Assembly: GCA_036823295.1 (NCBI GenBank)
Contig: DAISGD010000001.1
Location: forward strand, 82,158-146,157
Source of the DNA: UBA4742 sp002403895
Lineage (GTDB): Bacteria; Actinomycetota; Acidimicrobiia; Acidimicrobiales; Acidimicrobilacustridaceae
Reading direction: 5' to 3'
Length of the DNA: 64,000 nucleotides
Positions 16,644-26,649 of the stretch are shown one piece after another. The notes beneath the pieces were generated by a model. The model had not been told where the DNA came from. It saw only the letters and a list, made by a program, of their open reading frames with translations, and did no database searches. Position 1 is the first letter of the stretch. The number at the start of each line of letters is the position of its first letter. The position numbers and the translations under genes are program-made.

Positions 16644-17693
16644 ATGCGCAGTCCCAAGGACTTCTTCCGCCCCCTGGCCCTGGGTGCTCCCCAACCGCTG
16701 AGGGAGATCCCGGCACGGCCGTCGCGGATGATCCACTTCTTCCCTTCGTCGAACCCCAAGATGGTGGCCAAGGTCCCCGACATCGCCCCCACCGTCGACG
16801 TGTTGCTGGCCAACCTCGAAGACGGCGTACCCGCCAGCGACAAGGACGCGGCCCGCGCCGGGCTGGTCGAGGTGGCCCGCACAGTCGACATGGGCGACAC
16901 CCAGTTCTGGACCCGGGTGAACTCTCTGGACTCGCCGTGGGGCCTCGATGATCTCACCGCGGCGGTGCTCGAAGCGGGCGAGGCCCTCGATGTGATCATG
17001 ATCCCCAAGGTCGAGGGCGCCGAGGACATCCACTACGTCGATCGGCTGCTGGCCCAACTCGAAGCGAAGGCCGGGCTGACCGAGCCGCTGCTGGTGCACG
17101 CCCTCCTCGAGACCGCCCGGGGGGTGGCCAATGTCGAGGAGATCTGCGCCGCCTCGCCCCGCATGCAGGGCCTGTCACTGGGGCCGGCCGACCTCGCCGC
17201 CAACCGGCGAATGAAGACCACCCGGGTGGGTGGCGGTCATCCCGGCTACCTGGTGCGCCAGGACCCGGATGCCGATGATCCCGAAGCGCCACGCGCCACC
17301 TATCAGCAGGACCTGTGGCACTACACGATCGCCCGGATGGTGGACGCTTGCGTGGCGAACGGAATCCTTCCCTTCTACGGCCCCTTCGGCGACATCAAGG
17401 ACACGGTGGCCTGTGAGGACCAGTTCCGCAATGCCTTCCTGCTGGGCTGCGTGGGGGCGTGGAGCCTGCATCCGGTGCAGATCGACATCGCCCGCCGGGT
17501 GTTCAGCCCGGACCCGGCCGATGTGGCCCACGCGCTGAAGGTGATCGACGCCATGGGCGACGGCACCGGAGCGGTGTTGCTGGACGGGAAGATGGAAGAC
17601 GACGCCTCGGTCAAGCAATGCCAGGTCATTGTCCAGCTGGCCCGCCAGCTCGCCGCCCGCGACCCCGAGCTGGCCGCGGCCTACGGGTTCTGA
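16644..17693 (+). CDS. Malyl-CoA / beta-methylmalyl-CoA lyase-like protein
   Basis: A 349-residue member of the HpcH/HpaI-CitE aldolase family, cleaving or forming a malyl- or methylmalyl-type CoA ester with glyoxylate or acetyl-CoA. Seen are VLLANLEDGVPASDKDAARAG (the Mg/CoA-ester acidic motif), IMIPKVEGAEDI, LLETARGV (catalytic-site Glu strand) and GLSLGPADLAANRRM. The later insert DLWHYTIARMVDAC and the longer length favour the malyl-CoA lyase (Mcl1) branch over short CitE proteins. A second family member follows 20 bp downstream. Its pathway could be glyoxylate or C4/C5 acyl-CoA assimilation, but the window does not decide. Confidence 0.85.
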   Translation: MRSPKDFFRPLALGAPQPLREIPARPSRMIHFFPSSNPKMVAKVPDIAPTVDVLLANLEDGVPASDKDAARAGLVEVARTVDMGDTQFWTRVNSLDSPWGLDDLTAAVLEAGEALDVIMIPKVEGAEDIHYVDRLLAQLEAKAGLTEPLLVHALLETARGVANVEEICAASPRMQGLSLGPADLAANRRMKTTRVGGGHPGYLVRQDPDADDPEAPRATYQQDLWHYTIARMVDACVANGILPFYGPFGDIKDTVACEDQFRNAFLLGCVGAWSLHPVQIDIARRVFSPDPADVAHALKVIDAMGDGTGAVLLDGKMEDDASVKQCQVIVQLARQLAARDPELAAAYGF

Positions 17694-17713
17694 GAGATCG
17701 AGGACACGATCCG

Positions 17714-18592
17714 ATGGTGAACGACAGCCTCCGTCCCCGCCGCTCCGTGCTGTACATGCCAGGCGCCAACGAGCGGGCCCTGGACAAAGCCAAGACCATC
17801 CCGGCCGACGCACTCATCCTCGATTTGGAGGACGCGGTGGCCCCCGACGCCAAGGTGGAGGCGCGGGCCCGGGTCTGCGCCGCAGCCGCGTCCGGGGAGT
17901 ACGGCAACCGGGAGATCACCATCCGGGCCAATGGCCTCGACACCGAGTGGCACGCCGATGACCTCCGCGCCATCGCCGAGGCCGGGCCGGCGGCGGTGGT
18001 GATCCCCAAGATCAACTCGGCGGCCGAGGTGGCGGCCGTAGAGCGGGCGCTGGAGGCGGCCGGTGCTCCGAGCCACACTCGCATCTGGGCCATGCTGGAG
18101 ACGCCGGTGGCCATGCTCCACGCCGAGGAGATCGCCACGTCCAGTGAGCGCCTGTCCGTGCTGGTCATGGGGACCAACGACCTGGCCAAGGAGTTGTACG
18201 CCGAGCACGTCCCCGGCCGCCAGCCGCTGCTGTTCGGGTTGTCGCAGTGCCTGCTCGCCGCTCGCATGGCCGGCAAGGTGGTTCTCGACGGGGTCTACAA
18301 CGACATCAAGAACCCCGACGGTTTCCTGGCCGAATGCGTGCAGGGCGCCCAGATGGGATTCGACGGCAAGACGCTGATCCATCCCACCCAGGTCGAACCG
18401 TGCAATGACGTGTTCGCCCCCGACGTCGCCGAGCTGGACCGGGCCAAGGGCCTCATCCTGGCCTTCGAAGAGGCCGAAGGGCAGGGCAAGGGTGTGGCTA
18501 CGTTCGAGGGTCGGATGATCGAGAACATGCACGTCGAGAACGCCCGGCGGGCCCTGGCCATGGCGGAGGCCATCGCCGAGTTCCAGTCCTGA
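17714..18592 (+). CDS. CitE-like CoA-ester lyase
   Basis: A second HpcH/HpaI aldolase, 292 residues, beginning RRSVLYMPGANERALDKAK and LILDLEDAVAPDAK as in CitE and the (3S)-malyl-CoA thioesterase / citramalyl-CoA lyase groups. Other landmarks are VVIPKINSAAEV, AMLETPVAMLHAEEI, VMGTNDLAKEL and GFDGKTLIHPTQVEPCN, which closes the active site. The ATG at 17714 fits the family N-terminus. It lies in the same operon as the Mcl1-like gene and could act on the same or the next CoA ester, for example as a thioesterase as Mcl2 does in Rhodobacter. Which reaction it runs is inference. Confidence 0.87.
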   Translation: MVNDSLRPRRSVLYMPGANERALDKAKTIPADALILDLEDAVAPDAKVEARARVCAAAASGEYGNREITIRANGLDTEWHADDLRAIAEAGPAAVVIPKINSAAEVAAVERALEAAGAPSHTRIWAMLETPVAMLHAEEIATSSERLSVLVMGTNDLAKELYAEHVPGRQPLLFGLSQCLLAARMAGKVVLDGVYNDIKNPDGFLAECVQGAQMGFDGKTLIHPTQVEPCNDVFAPDVAELDRAKGLILAFEEAEGQGKGVATFEGRMIENMHVENARRALAMAEAIAEFQS

Positions 18593-18593
18593 C

Positions 18594-19190
18594 GTGACAC
18601 CCCCCGACATGGCCCCCGACGACTGGAGCCAGTGGCGGGAACGGGTCGATCTGGAGGGCTATGACGAGCGCTGGCGTCGGATGGCCGAAGCCGGGGAGAA
18701 CCCCCACGGCGAGGCGGATCTCGTCTGCTCATTCGAACCGGCGTCGGTCCTGGACGGCGGTTGTGGGACCGGGCGGGTGGCCATCGAGCTGGCCCGGAGG
18801 GGCCTCGACGTGGTGGGCGCCGACCTGGACCCCGACATGATTACTCGAGCCCGGGCCAAAGCTCCCCACCTCGAGTGGGTCCATTCCAGCCTGGCCGACC
18901 TCGACCTCGGCCGCTCGTTCGACGTCGTGGTGCTGGCCGGCAACGTCATCCCCTTCGTGGCCGCCGGCGAGAGGGCCGCGGCGGTGGCCGGCTGCAGCCG
19001 CCACCTCTCCCCCGGTGGACGGCTGATCGCCGGGTTCCAGCTGCGGGCCGGGTGGCCCACCCTGGACGACTACGACGGATGGTGCGCCGGGGCCGGCCTC
19101 GAACTCGAGCATCGCTGGTCGACCTGGGACCGGGCGCCCTTCGGGACGGGGGCCGACTACACCGTCACGGTGTCGACGTCGATCCCGTAG
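18594..19190 (+). CDS. Class I SAM-dependent methyltransferase
   Basis: A 198-residue Rossmann methyltransferase. Motif I is VLDGGCGTGRVAIELA, motif II VVGADLDPDMI, and the later VVVLAGNVIPFV and LSPGGRLIAGF strands complete the core. The substrate is unknown. It begins 1 bp after the CitE-like stop, so it is the third gene of that operon. GTG at 18594 is taken as start; an ATG 15 bp later is also possible and neither has a strong ribosome binding site. The end overlaps the opposing glucosaminidase gene by 26 bp. Confidence 0.88.
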   Translation: MTPPDMAPDDWSQWRERVDLEGYDERWRRMAEAGENPHGEADLVCSFEPASVLDGGCGTGRVAIELARRGLDVVGADLDPDMITRARAKAPHLEWVHSSLADLDLGRSFDVVVLAGNVIPFVAAGERAAAVAGCSRHLSPGGRLIAGFQLRAGWPTLDDYDGWCAGAGLELEHRWSTWDRAPFGTGADYTVTVSTSIP

Positions 19191-20532
19191 GCGGAGTGCG
19201 CGGCCGCGGGGGTTGACCGCCGTTGGCGGTCCGGGTCATGACCACGTAGGTGAGGAGCTTTTCGTACACGCCGAGGATGACCGGGCCGTAGTTGGGGTCA
19301 CTGGCCCACACGTGGGTGAGCTCGGTCCAGTTCTGGCAGCAGCCGGCGGGGCCCCGCAGGCGGCTGTCGACCAGCGGGTAGGTGTACTCCGGTTTGTGCT
19401 GCGCATAGGACTTGAGCAGCTGGATCTGGCCCCGCACGCCGGATTGGACATCCTTGAAGGCGAAACCGGACGGGCAGGTGTCGCAGTGCCCGATGCCGGC
19501 GAAGTTGTTGCCGTTCACCGTGTCCGGGTTGGCGAAGTACCCCGTCTCCACCAGGGCCTGGGCGAACGCCATGTCCCCCCGGATGCCTTCGGTGGTGCCC
19601 TCCGTGATGAACCAGCCAGTGAGGTCGTCGAGCGGTGCGTTGGCCCGGGAAGGATGATTCTGGCCGGCGAACCAAGCGGAGAGCTCCTCGGCGGTGGCCA
19701 AGTTGGCCCCCTCGATGGTGAGCTGCCATCCGGACCGGTTGGCCCGGGCGTTGGCCTCTTCCTTGCGGGCGTCAACCAGCTTGGCGGCGAGATCGTCCAC
19801 GCCGGTCTGGGCGTCGTTGACCTTCTGGGCGGCATCGGCGGCCGCTTGACGGGCCGCGTCCAGGGCGGTGTTGGCGTCGACCAGTTGCCGCTGGGCATCG
19901 CGGAGATCCTGCTTGCGGCTGTCGAGCGAGGAGTTGAGCAGCTCCCGTTGACGGGCGGCGGCCGTGCTGTCGCCCTTCAACACGGCAGACAGCACGGCAT
20001 CGCCCGAGCCCATGTAGGCGAGGACGGCCAGCGAGCCCAACTGGTCGCGGGAGTTGTCGATGTCGTGGTCCGCGGCGCCCACCGTGGCCTCGGCCTCCGT
20101 CACCTTGGCGTCCGTATCGGCCTGGGCGTGCTTGGCCCCTTCGAGTGCGAAGGCGGCGATCCCCTGCCAGCGCTGGGTCTCCATGGTCGTGATCTGGGCC
20201 GCGAGCAGCCGGATGTGGGGCGTCGGGTCGGGCAACTTGAGATCGGGCGGCAGCGGGGGCTGACCGGGCAACGGGGGCGGGCCGGTGCGGGGCGGGAGTG
20301 GGCCGGGATCGGTGGCGCCCGGCGGAGTGGTGGTCTCGGGCGAGGTGGTCTCGGGCGAGGTGGTGGGGGCCGGGTCGGCGCTGGGAGGCGTCGTGGTCGT
20401 GGTGGTGGGATCGTCCGCCGCCGCCGGGCTAGCGGTGAACGCGGACCAAGAGGCCATGGACGCCATCAGGGCGAACAGGGCCACCACCACTTGGCGATCG
20501 GGTCGACGACGTACAGCCACGGTCTCTTCCAT
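19165..20532 (-). CDS. Secreted coiled-coil peptidoglycan glucosaminidase
   Basis: An exported wall hydrolase of 455 residues. Layout: arginine-rich start and signal peptide ending near SPAAADD, a Thr/Pro-rich linker (about 40-100), a long Ala-rich coiled coil (about 105-275) and a C-terminal glucosaminidase domain with GDMAFAQALVETGYF (the catalytic Glu region), NNFAGIGHCDTCPSGFAF and GVRGQIQLLKSYA. That domain cuts the GlcNAc-MurNAc backbone. The coiled coil resembles the one in the NlpC/P60 protein at 40699, including an AYMGSGDAVLSAVLKGD segment. The ATG at 20532 is used; a GTG two codons earlier is possible. It overlaps the methyltransferase gene tail to tail. Confidence 0.83.
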   Translation of the reverse strand: MEETVAVRRRPDRQVVVALFALMASMASWSAFTASPAAADDPTTTTTTPPSADPAPTTSPETTSPETTTPPGATDPGPLPPRTGPPPLPGQPPLPPDLKLPDPTPHIRLLAAQITTMETQRWQGIAAFALEGAKHAQADTDAKVTEAEATVGAADHDIDNSRDQLGSLAVLAYMGSGDAVLSAVLKGDSTAAARQRELLNSSLDSRKQDLRDAQRQLVDANTALDAARQAAADAAQKVNDAQTGVDDLAAKLVDARKEEANARANRSGWQLTIEGANLATAEELSAWFAGQNHPSRANAPLDDLTGWFITEGTTEGIRGDMAFAQALVETGYFANPDTVNGNNFAGIGHCDTCPSGFAFKDVQSGVRGQIQLLKSYAQHKPEYTYPLVDSRLRGPAGCCQNWTELTHVWASDPNYGPVILGVYEKLLTYVVMTRTANGGQPPRPRTPPTGSTSTP

Positions 20533-20589
20533 CGGCACGTTGGCGCGCGCTGTTGACGTTTCGGAGCGCGCGAGCCTGTCACGTTTCGC

Positions 20590-21414
20590 TCAGCTAGGAA
20601 AGGTTGGGGTGCGCTGGGGAGACAGCGGGCTGGACGTGATAGCGGCCCAGTCGATCTGCGATCTGAGAGCCGCGGCCCCGCCTCGGAGCCCGAACAGGCG
20701 CTTCGTCCAGACCAGGTAGACCAGGATGGCCAGGTTGACCACCAGGGCGCCGACCCGCAGCACCGTCACCCGGGCCGCCAGCTCCCGGATCTCGAAGGGC
20801 AGGAAACCAGCCGTGGCCACGACCGTGAGGTACTCGGCCCACCGCCGCTCCCGCCACAACCCGACCGCCTCGATCGACTCGATCGCCGCATACACGATGG
20901 CGGTCACCAACAACACGGTGAGCTCGCTCCCGTTGAGGTGCAACAACCGCTCCAGATCCCGACTGAGCCGCACATGACCACCACGGGAAGTGTTGTCGAC
21001 CGTCCCGTTGATGCTCGTCAGCAACGATTCGGCCCAGCTCTGGATGCTGCCGAGTTGCAACTTCACCAGCAGCAGAGCGACAGCCAGGATGGCGAACAAC
21101 GCGCCGTGGATACCCCGGTCGATGGCGATGAGGCGCAACAAGATGGCGTCCTCCAACGGCTTGCCTCGGCGGGGCAGCTCCAGGTCCGCCAGCGGAGGCA
21201 CCACCTCGTAGGCGCAGTCGTCGGGCTCAGGCACGGGCGCCCGCAACCACAGGTCACAGCGCAGGCACCGCGAGAGGCGCGTGCCATCGTTGCCGTCGAC
21301 GGCGATGCCAATGTCCGCGGGCTGGAGCCGAAGGGCGACGGCGGCCGGCACAACATGGCCGCGGATCGAACAGACCCAGGTCTCGTTGTGCCACCGCCGG
21401 GGAGCTATGCGCAC
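20590..21414 (-). CDS. DUF2127-like membrane protein
   Basis: A 274-residue membrane protein. The N-terminus is soluble with a CLRCDLWLR segment; the rest shows four hydrophobic helices (HGALFAILAVALLLVKL, ELTVLLVTAIVYAAIESIEAVGLW, YLTVVATAGFLPFEI, ALVVNLAILVYLVWTKRLF), matching the DUF2127 pattern in which VGLW-RRWAEYL follows the second helix. Function is not known for the family. GTG at 21414 starts 3 bp after the aldehyde dehydrogenase stop, so the two share a transcript. Confidence 0.72.
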   Translation of the reverse strand: MRIAPRRWHNETWVCSIRGHVVPAAVALRLQPADIGIAVDGNDGTRLSRCLRCDLWLRAPVPEPDDCAYEVVPPLADLELPRRGKPLEDAILLRLIAIDRGIHGALFAILAVALLLVKLQLGSIQSWAESLLTSINGTVDNTSRGGHVRLSRDLERLLHLNGSELTVLLVTAIVYAAIESIEAVGLWRERRWAEYLTVVATAGFLPFEIRELAARVTVLRVGALVVNLAILVYLVWTKRLFGLRGGAAALRSQIDWAAITSSPLSPQRTPTFPS

Positions 21415-21417
21415 GAG

Positions 21418-22839
21418 TTACGGCAACTGCATGGCCTTGGTCTCGAGGAACTCCTCGAGACCGAACTTGCCCAACTCGCGGCCGTTGCCCGACTGCTTGT
21501 AGCCACCGAAGGGCGCCTGCAGGTTATAGGCCCCTTCGTTGATGTTCACCTGGCCGGTGCGCATCTTGCGGGCGAAGGTCTTGGCTCGTTCGATGTCGGA
21601 GGACTGCACCCCACCCGACAGGCCGTAGATCGAGTCGTTGGCGATGCGCAGGGCATCGTCTTCATCGTCGTAGGGCATGATGGCCAGGACCGGACCGAAG
21701 ATCTCCTCCTGGGCGATGGTCATGTCGGAGGTCACGTCGGCGAACACGGTGGGCTGCACGAAGTAGCCGGTGTCGAGCCCTTCCGGAGCATCCACCCCAC
21801 CGGTGACCAGGGTGGCGCCCTCGTCGATGCCCTTTTGGATGTAGCCCCGGACCCTTTCCCGCTGGACGGCCGAGACGAGGGGGCCAAGTTGGGCATCGCT
21901 GTTGCCAGGCCCGACGGCGATGCTCTCGGCGGCCGCCTTGGCCAGGGCCACCACCTCGTCCTGACGGTTCCGTGGCACCACCATGCGGGTGAGCGCCGAA
22001 CAGGTCTGGCCCGAGTTCAGGTAGCAGCCGAAGATCACGCCGGGCGCCACCGCGGCCTCGAAGTTGGCGTCGTCCAGGAACACGTTGGCCGACTTGCCCC
22101 CGAGCTCGAGATGGACCCGCTTCACGGACGGCGCGCCCAGTTCGGTCACCCGCTTGCCGGCCCGGGTGGATCCGGTAAACGAGACCATGTCGACATCGGG
22201 ATGCGAAGCGATGGCCTCGCCGACAACCGGGCCAGTGCCGGTGACGAGGTTGAACACTCCGGCCGGAAGGCCCGACGAGTCGATGATCTCGGCCAGGATG
22301 AAGGCGTTGAGCGGCGTAACCTCACTGGGCTTGAGCACCACGGTGCACCCGGCGGCGAGGGCGGGGGCCAGCTTGGCGACGACCTGGTGGAGGGGGTAGT
22401 TCCACGGCGTGATGGCGCCCACCACCCCGACCGGCTCCTTCACCACCAGGGAGTTCCCCACCTGCTCCTCGAACACGAACTCGTCGAGGATCTGCACGTA
22501 GCCAGCCATGTTGCCGGCCGGGAGCCCGGCCTGGATCATGTTGGACCACATGAGGGGCATGCCGAGCTCGTCGGAGATGGTCTGGGCGATCTCCTCGCTC
22601 CGAGCGGCGAGGCCCTCGGCGATGGCCTGGACGTACTTGCCCCGCTCTTCGGACCCGGTGAGGCCCCAGGTCTCGAATGCGGTCTTGGCCGCGGCGACGG
22701 CCCGGTCGACATCAGCCGGCGTGCCCGCGGGCACCGAGGCAATGACCTGCTCGGTCGAGGGGTTGATCACCTCGATGGTCTCTTGACCCGTGGAGGGCAC
22801 CCAGGCCCCGTCGATATAGAGCTTGTCGTACTCGGTCAC
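21418..22839 (-). CDS. Aldehyde dehydrogenase family protein
   Basis: NAD(P)-dependent oxidation of an aldehyde to an acid, 473 residues. The family core is intact: TPWNYPLHQVVAKLAPALAAGC (cofactor site), FTGSTRAGKRV, the catalytic Glu in LELGGKSANVF, the nucleophilic Cys in NSGQTCSALTRM, and EEIFGPVLAIMPY. It belongs to the broad betaine/medium-chain aldehyde group; the substrate cannot be fixed. GTG at 22839 has AGGGGGA 5-6 nt upstream. It is the first gene of a pair with the DUF2127 protein. Confidence 0.93.
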   Translation of the reverse strand: MTEYDKLYIDGAWVPSTGQETIEVINPSTEQVIASVPAGTPADVDRAVAAAKTAFETWGLTGSEERGKYVQAIAEGLAARSEEIAQTISDELGMPLMWSNMIQAGLPAGNMAGYVQILDEFVFEEQVGNSLVVKEPVGVVGAITPWNYPLHQVVAKLAPALAAGCTVVLKPSEVTPLNAFILAEIIDSSGLPAGVFNLVTGTGPVVGEAIASHPDVDMVSFTGSTRAGKRVTELGAPSVKRVHLELGGKSANVFLDDANFEAAVAPGVIFGCYLNSGQTCSALTRMVVPRNRQDEVVALAKAAAESIAVGPGNSDAQLGPLVSAVQRERVRGYIQKGIDEGATLVTGGVDAPEGLDTGYFVQPTVFADVTSDMTIAQEEIFGPVLAIMPYDDEDDALRIANDSIYGLSGGVQSSDIERAKTFARKMRTGQVNINEGAYNLQAPFGGYKQSGNGRELGKFGLEEFLETKAMQLP

Positions 22840-22880
22840 GAAATCCCCCTGGTTCGGTCGGTCACCGACAAGCTATCGAC

Positions 22881-23339
22881 TCAGAGGCCGGCGAACTCCT
22901 CGACGATCCAATAGCGACCATTCCCGTCAACGGTGACCCCGACGCCGAGATGCGTGTCGGACGGTTCGAGAATGTTGGCCCGATGCGGCGCCGAGTCCAG
23001 GAACGCCTGGTTGACCGCGGCCAGCGAGCTACCCGTTCCCACGTTCTCGCCGAGCCGGTACCAGCCGGCGGGGGCGCCATCGGACAGGTTGCTGTGGTGC
23101 AGGCTCTGGTCGGCGGCCAGTTGCTTGGACCAGGCCTGGGCCTTGACGATGAGGGCGATGTCGGGGTTCAGCTGGCCGGTGCCAGCTTGCGCCCGTGACG
23201 AGTTCACCATCGAGAACATGCCGTTCTCGTCCGCGCTGCAGGCGCTCAGGGCGAGGCCGACCACGACCACCGCCACCGCCAGAGCCACGAGTCGACTCCT
23301 CGAGCGCGGGATGGACGAAACAGGACGTGATTCGATCAT
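22881..23339 (-). CDS. CAP-domain (SCP/PR1-like) lipoprotein
   Basis: A 152-residue exported protein. The N-terminus is basic (SSIPRSRSR) followed by the hydrophobic LVALAVAVVVVGLALSAC, where LSAC is a lipobox, so a lipid-anchored protein is expected. The rest is a bacterial CAP domain: VNSSRAQAGTGQL, QAWSKQLAADQ, LHHSNL, YRLGENVGTG, AFLDSAPHRANIL and YWIVEEFA. CAP proteins of bacteria are secreted and of mostly unknown role. The ATG at 23339 has GGAG 7 nt upstream; a longer frame to 23465 would bury the signal sequence and is rejected. The 233 bp upstream of it hold no other gene I can see. Confidence 0.85.
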   Translation of the reverse strand: MIESRPVSSIPRSRSRLVALAVAVVVVGLALSACSADENGMFSMVNSSRAQAGTGQLNPDIALIVKAQAWSKQLAADQSLHHSNLSDGAPAGWYRLGENVGTGSSLAAVNQAFLDSAPHRANILEPSDTHLGVGVTVDGNGRYWIVEEFAGL

Positions 23340-23550
23340 GAGGGGACTCCAGGGGGCTAGGCGAGGGTGAGAACCCAGCCGCCCGCCGAACGATGCGGAG
23401 AGAAGCGGACGGATGGGTCGGCGATGACCATATCGCAATCGTTTCGTCATGAAAGGGACACCCAACCGACGTAATCGTCACACAAGCGGGGATCTGCGAG
23501 GCCCATCAGGGGCGCGCTGAACCAGGAACCCTGCCTGAAATGGGCTACGT

Positions 23551-23572
23551 GGGCTGGGCTACCCGGGCTGGG

Positions 23573-23576
<4 letters not shown>
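23551..23576. repeat. Short 14-bp tandem repeat over the icd stop
   Basis: GGGCTGGGCTAC occurs at 23551-23562 and 23565-23576, with a partial copy GGGCTAC at 23542-23548. The last copy contains the icd stop codon, so repeat slippage would alter only the 3' end and the non-coding flank. Confidence 0.45.
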
Positions 23577-24769
<1,193 letters not shown>

Positions 24770-24776
24770 GGCCCCG

Positions 24777-24805
24777 ATCCTAGCGATGAGACAAGTTCAA
24801 GACAA
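24777..24805 (-). promoter_or_regulatory. icd promoter (leaderless)
   Basis: On the minus strand TTGTCT (24800-24805) and TAGGAT (24777-24782) are 17 bp apart. The -10 ends 7 nt before the ATG at 24769, so transcription should start at or next to the start codon. Confidence 0.65.
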
Positions 24806-24922
24806 GTGCCCATGGCGGACGCCGGGACGGGCGCGCGTAAGCATTGACCTACACGGCGGTCAGGTCCTTCGACCCGGCCGACGGTCGTGCAGACCCAGTT
24901 CACGCCCTGAGCAAGCTCCAGG

Positions 24923-25777
24923 TCACAATCCGAGGTTGGCGTAGATCTCCCGGCTCGCGGTAGACCGATTGAGCGTGTAGAAGTGCAGGCCGGGGACGCC
25001 GTAGTCGAGCAGTTCGGCGCACAGATCGGTGGCGATGTCCACCCCGAGGGCACGCACCGCAGCCGGGTCATCGGCCACCGCCGCGAACCGCTCGGCCAAC
25101 ACCGGGGGGAACTCGGCGCCCGCCAGCTCGGCGAAGCGCTTCACCTGACCGGCATTGGTGACCGGCATGATGCCGGGCAACACGGGCTTGTCGGAGCCCC
25201 GATCGGCCAGTTCATCGAGCATGCGAAAGTAGGGCTCGGGCTCGAAGAAGAACTGCGTGATGGCGAAATCGGCCTGGCCGAGCTTGGCGGCCAGGTAGTC
25301 GCGGTCGGCCACCCGATCTCCGCCCGAACGAGGATGCAGCTCCGGGTGGGCGGCCACCCCGATGGCGAAATTCCCGACGCCCTTGATGAGCCCGATGAGT
25401 TCGCTGGCGTAGCGCAGGTCGCCCGGGTCAACCGTCGGATCGGCGGGCGGGTCGCCCGCCAGGGCCAGGATGTTCTCGATACCGGCGGCGCGGTATTCCT
25501 CCAACAGGGACACGAGCTGCTGGCGGGTGTGGGCGATGCAGGTCAGGTGAGCCATGGCGGTGATGCCGGCGTCTTGTTGGATGTGGGTGACGACGTCGCG
25601 GGTGCGGTCGCGGGTCGATCCTCCCGCGCCGTAGGTCACCGACACGAACGACGGCTCGAGCGGTTGCAGCTCGCTCACCGTCTTTTCGAGCTCGCGGGCC
25701 GCCTCATCGGTCTTGGGCGGGAAGAACTCGAACGAGTACGTGGGCCCGGCCGCCAGCAGGTCACTGATCTTCGTCAT
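24923..25777 (-). CDS. metF: Methylenetetrahydrofolate reductase
   Basis: Reduces 5,10-methylene-THF to 5-methyl-THF with a flavin, for methionine synthesis. The 284-residue TIM barrel shows FEFFPPKTDEAARELE (catalytic Glu), FVSVTYGAGGSTRDRT, HLTCIAHTRQQL, NILALAGDPP and FAITQFFFEPEPYF. Length and motifs are typical for bacterial MetF. It overlaps folD by 4 bp (ATGA at 25774-25777), making a folD-metF operon of consecutive steps in folate one-carbon metabolism. Confidence 0.96.
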   Translation of the reverse strand: MTKISDLLAAGPTYSFEFFPPKTDEAARELEKTVSELQPLEPSFVSVTYGAGGSTRDRTRDVVTHIQQDAGITAMAHLTCIAHTRQQLVSLLEEYRAAGIENILALAGDPPADPTVDPGDLRYASELIGLIKGVGNFAIGVAAHPELHPRSGGDRVADRDYLAAKLGQADFAITQFFFEPEPYFRMLDELADRGSDKPVLPGIMPVTNAGQVKRFAELAGAEFPPVLAERFAAVADDPAAVRALGVDIATDLCAELLDYGVPGLHFYTLNRSTASREIYANLGL

Positions 25778-26643
25778 GGCTGATCAGGGTAGGCGGCGCG
25801 CTCGGCCGCCTCCACCGTATTGCGGTAGAGCAGCGCCCGGGTCATGGGCCCGACCCCGCCGAGCCGGGGCGACATCCACGACGCGACCTCGGCCACCTCA
25901 TCGACCACGTCGGGCAGGACCTTGCGACCCTCATACGTCACGCCGGCACCAACCACGACCGCACCCGGCTTCACCAGGTCGGGGGTGATGAGTCCGGGGG
26001 TGCCGGCCGCCGAGACCAGGATGTCGGCCTCGCGGGTATAGGCACCGAGGTCGGCCACGCCGGTGTGCACGACGGTGACGGCCGCGTTGGCACCCGGTTG
26101 CTTCAGCGTGAGCAGGTTGGCCAGCGGCCGGCCGATGGTGAGCCCACGACCCACGATGACGACATGGCGACCGGCGATGGGGATCTCGTAGTGCACGAGC
26201 AGCGCCTGGATGCCGGCTGGCGTGCAGGCCACCGGCGCCTCGACCCCCATGACCAGCCGGCCGAGGTTGACCGGGTGCAGCCCGTCGGCGTCCTTGGCCG
26301 GATCGAGCCGCAACAACGCGGTTTCGTAGTCGATGCCGGCGGGGAAGGGGTACTGGATGAGCACGGCGTCGACCGCGGGATCGGCGTTGTAGGCGTCCAC
26401 GACCGCCACGATGTCAGCCAGCGTGGCGGTGGCCGGCAGGTGCTCGCCCCGCGACGCGATGCCCAGCTTTGCGCAGTCGCGGCGCTTCATTGCCACATAG
26501 TTCGCGCTCGGGCCGTCATCTCCGACGAGGATCGTGCCCAGCCCCGGCGTGATGCCTCGGTCGGCCAACGCGTCGATGCGCTGGGCAAGGTCGGCCCTGA
26601 TGGCGGCGGCCACCATTTCGCCGTCGAGTGTCTGCGCGGTCAT
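25774..26643 (-). CDS. folD: Bifunctional methylenetetrahydrofolate dehydrogenase/cyclohydrolase
   Basis: Converts methylene-THF to formyl-THF through methenyl-THF, feeding purine synthesis. The 289 residues contain YVAMKRRDCAKLGI with the catalytic lysine, DAVLIQYPFPAGI (usually QLPLP, here slightly changed), DADGLHPVNLGRL, the NADP loop VVIGRGLTIGRPLANLL (usually GRS-x-V-G-x-P) and GPMTRALLYRNTVEAA (usually GPMT-x-A-x-L). It is the first gene of folD-metF. A TAGGTT -10 lies 6 nt before the ATG, and its TA is shared with the divergent dus promoter. Confidence 0.95.
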   Translation of the reverse strand: MTAQTLDGEMVAAAIRADLAQRIDALADRGITPGLGTILVGDDGPSANYVAMKRRDCAKLGIASRGEHLPATATLADIVAVVDAYNADPAVDAVLIQYPFPAGIDYETALLRLDPAKDADGLHPVNLGRLVMGVEAPVACTPAGIQALLVHYEIPIAGRHVVIVGRGLTIGRPLANLLTLKQPGANAAVTVVHTGVADLGAYTREADILVSAAGTPGLITPDLVKPGAVVVGAGVTYEGRKVLPDVVDEVAEVASWMSPRLGGVGPMTRALLYRNTVEAAERAAYPDQP

Positions 26644-26649
26644 GGACTG

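Noticed and set aside
23340..23572. Extended N-terminus of the CAP lipoprotein up to 23465
   Set aside because: It would put 42 residues before the basic signal-peptide start, and the ATG at 23339 has a GGAG at good spacing.
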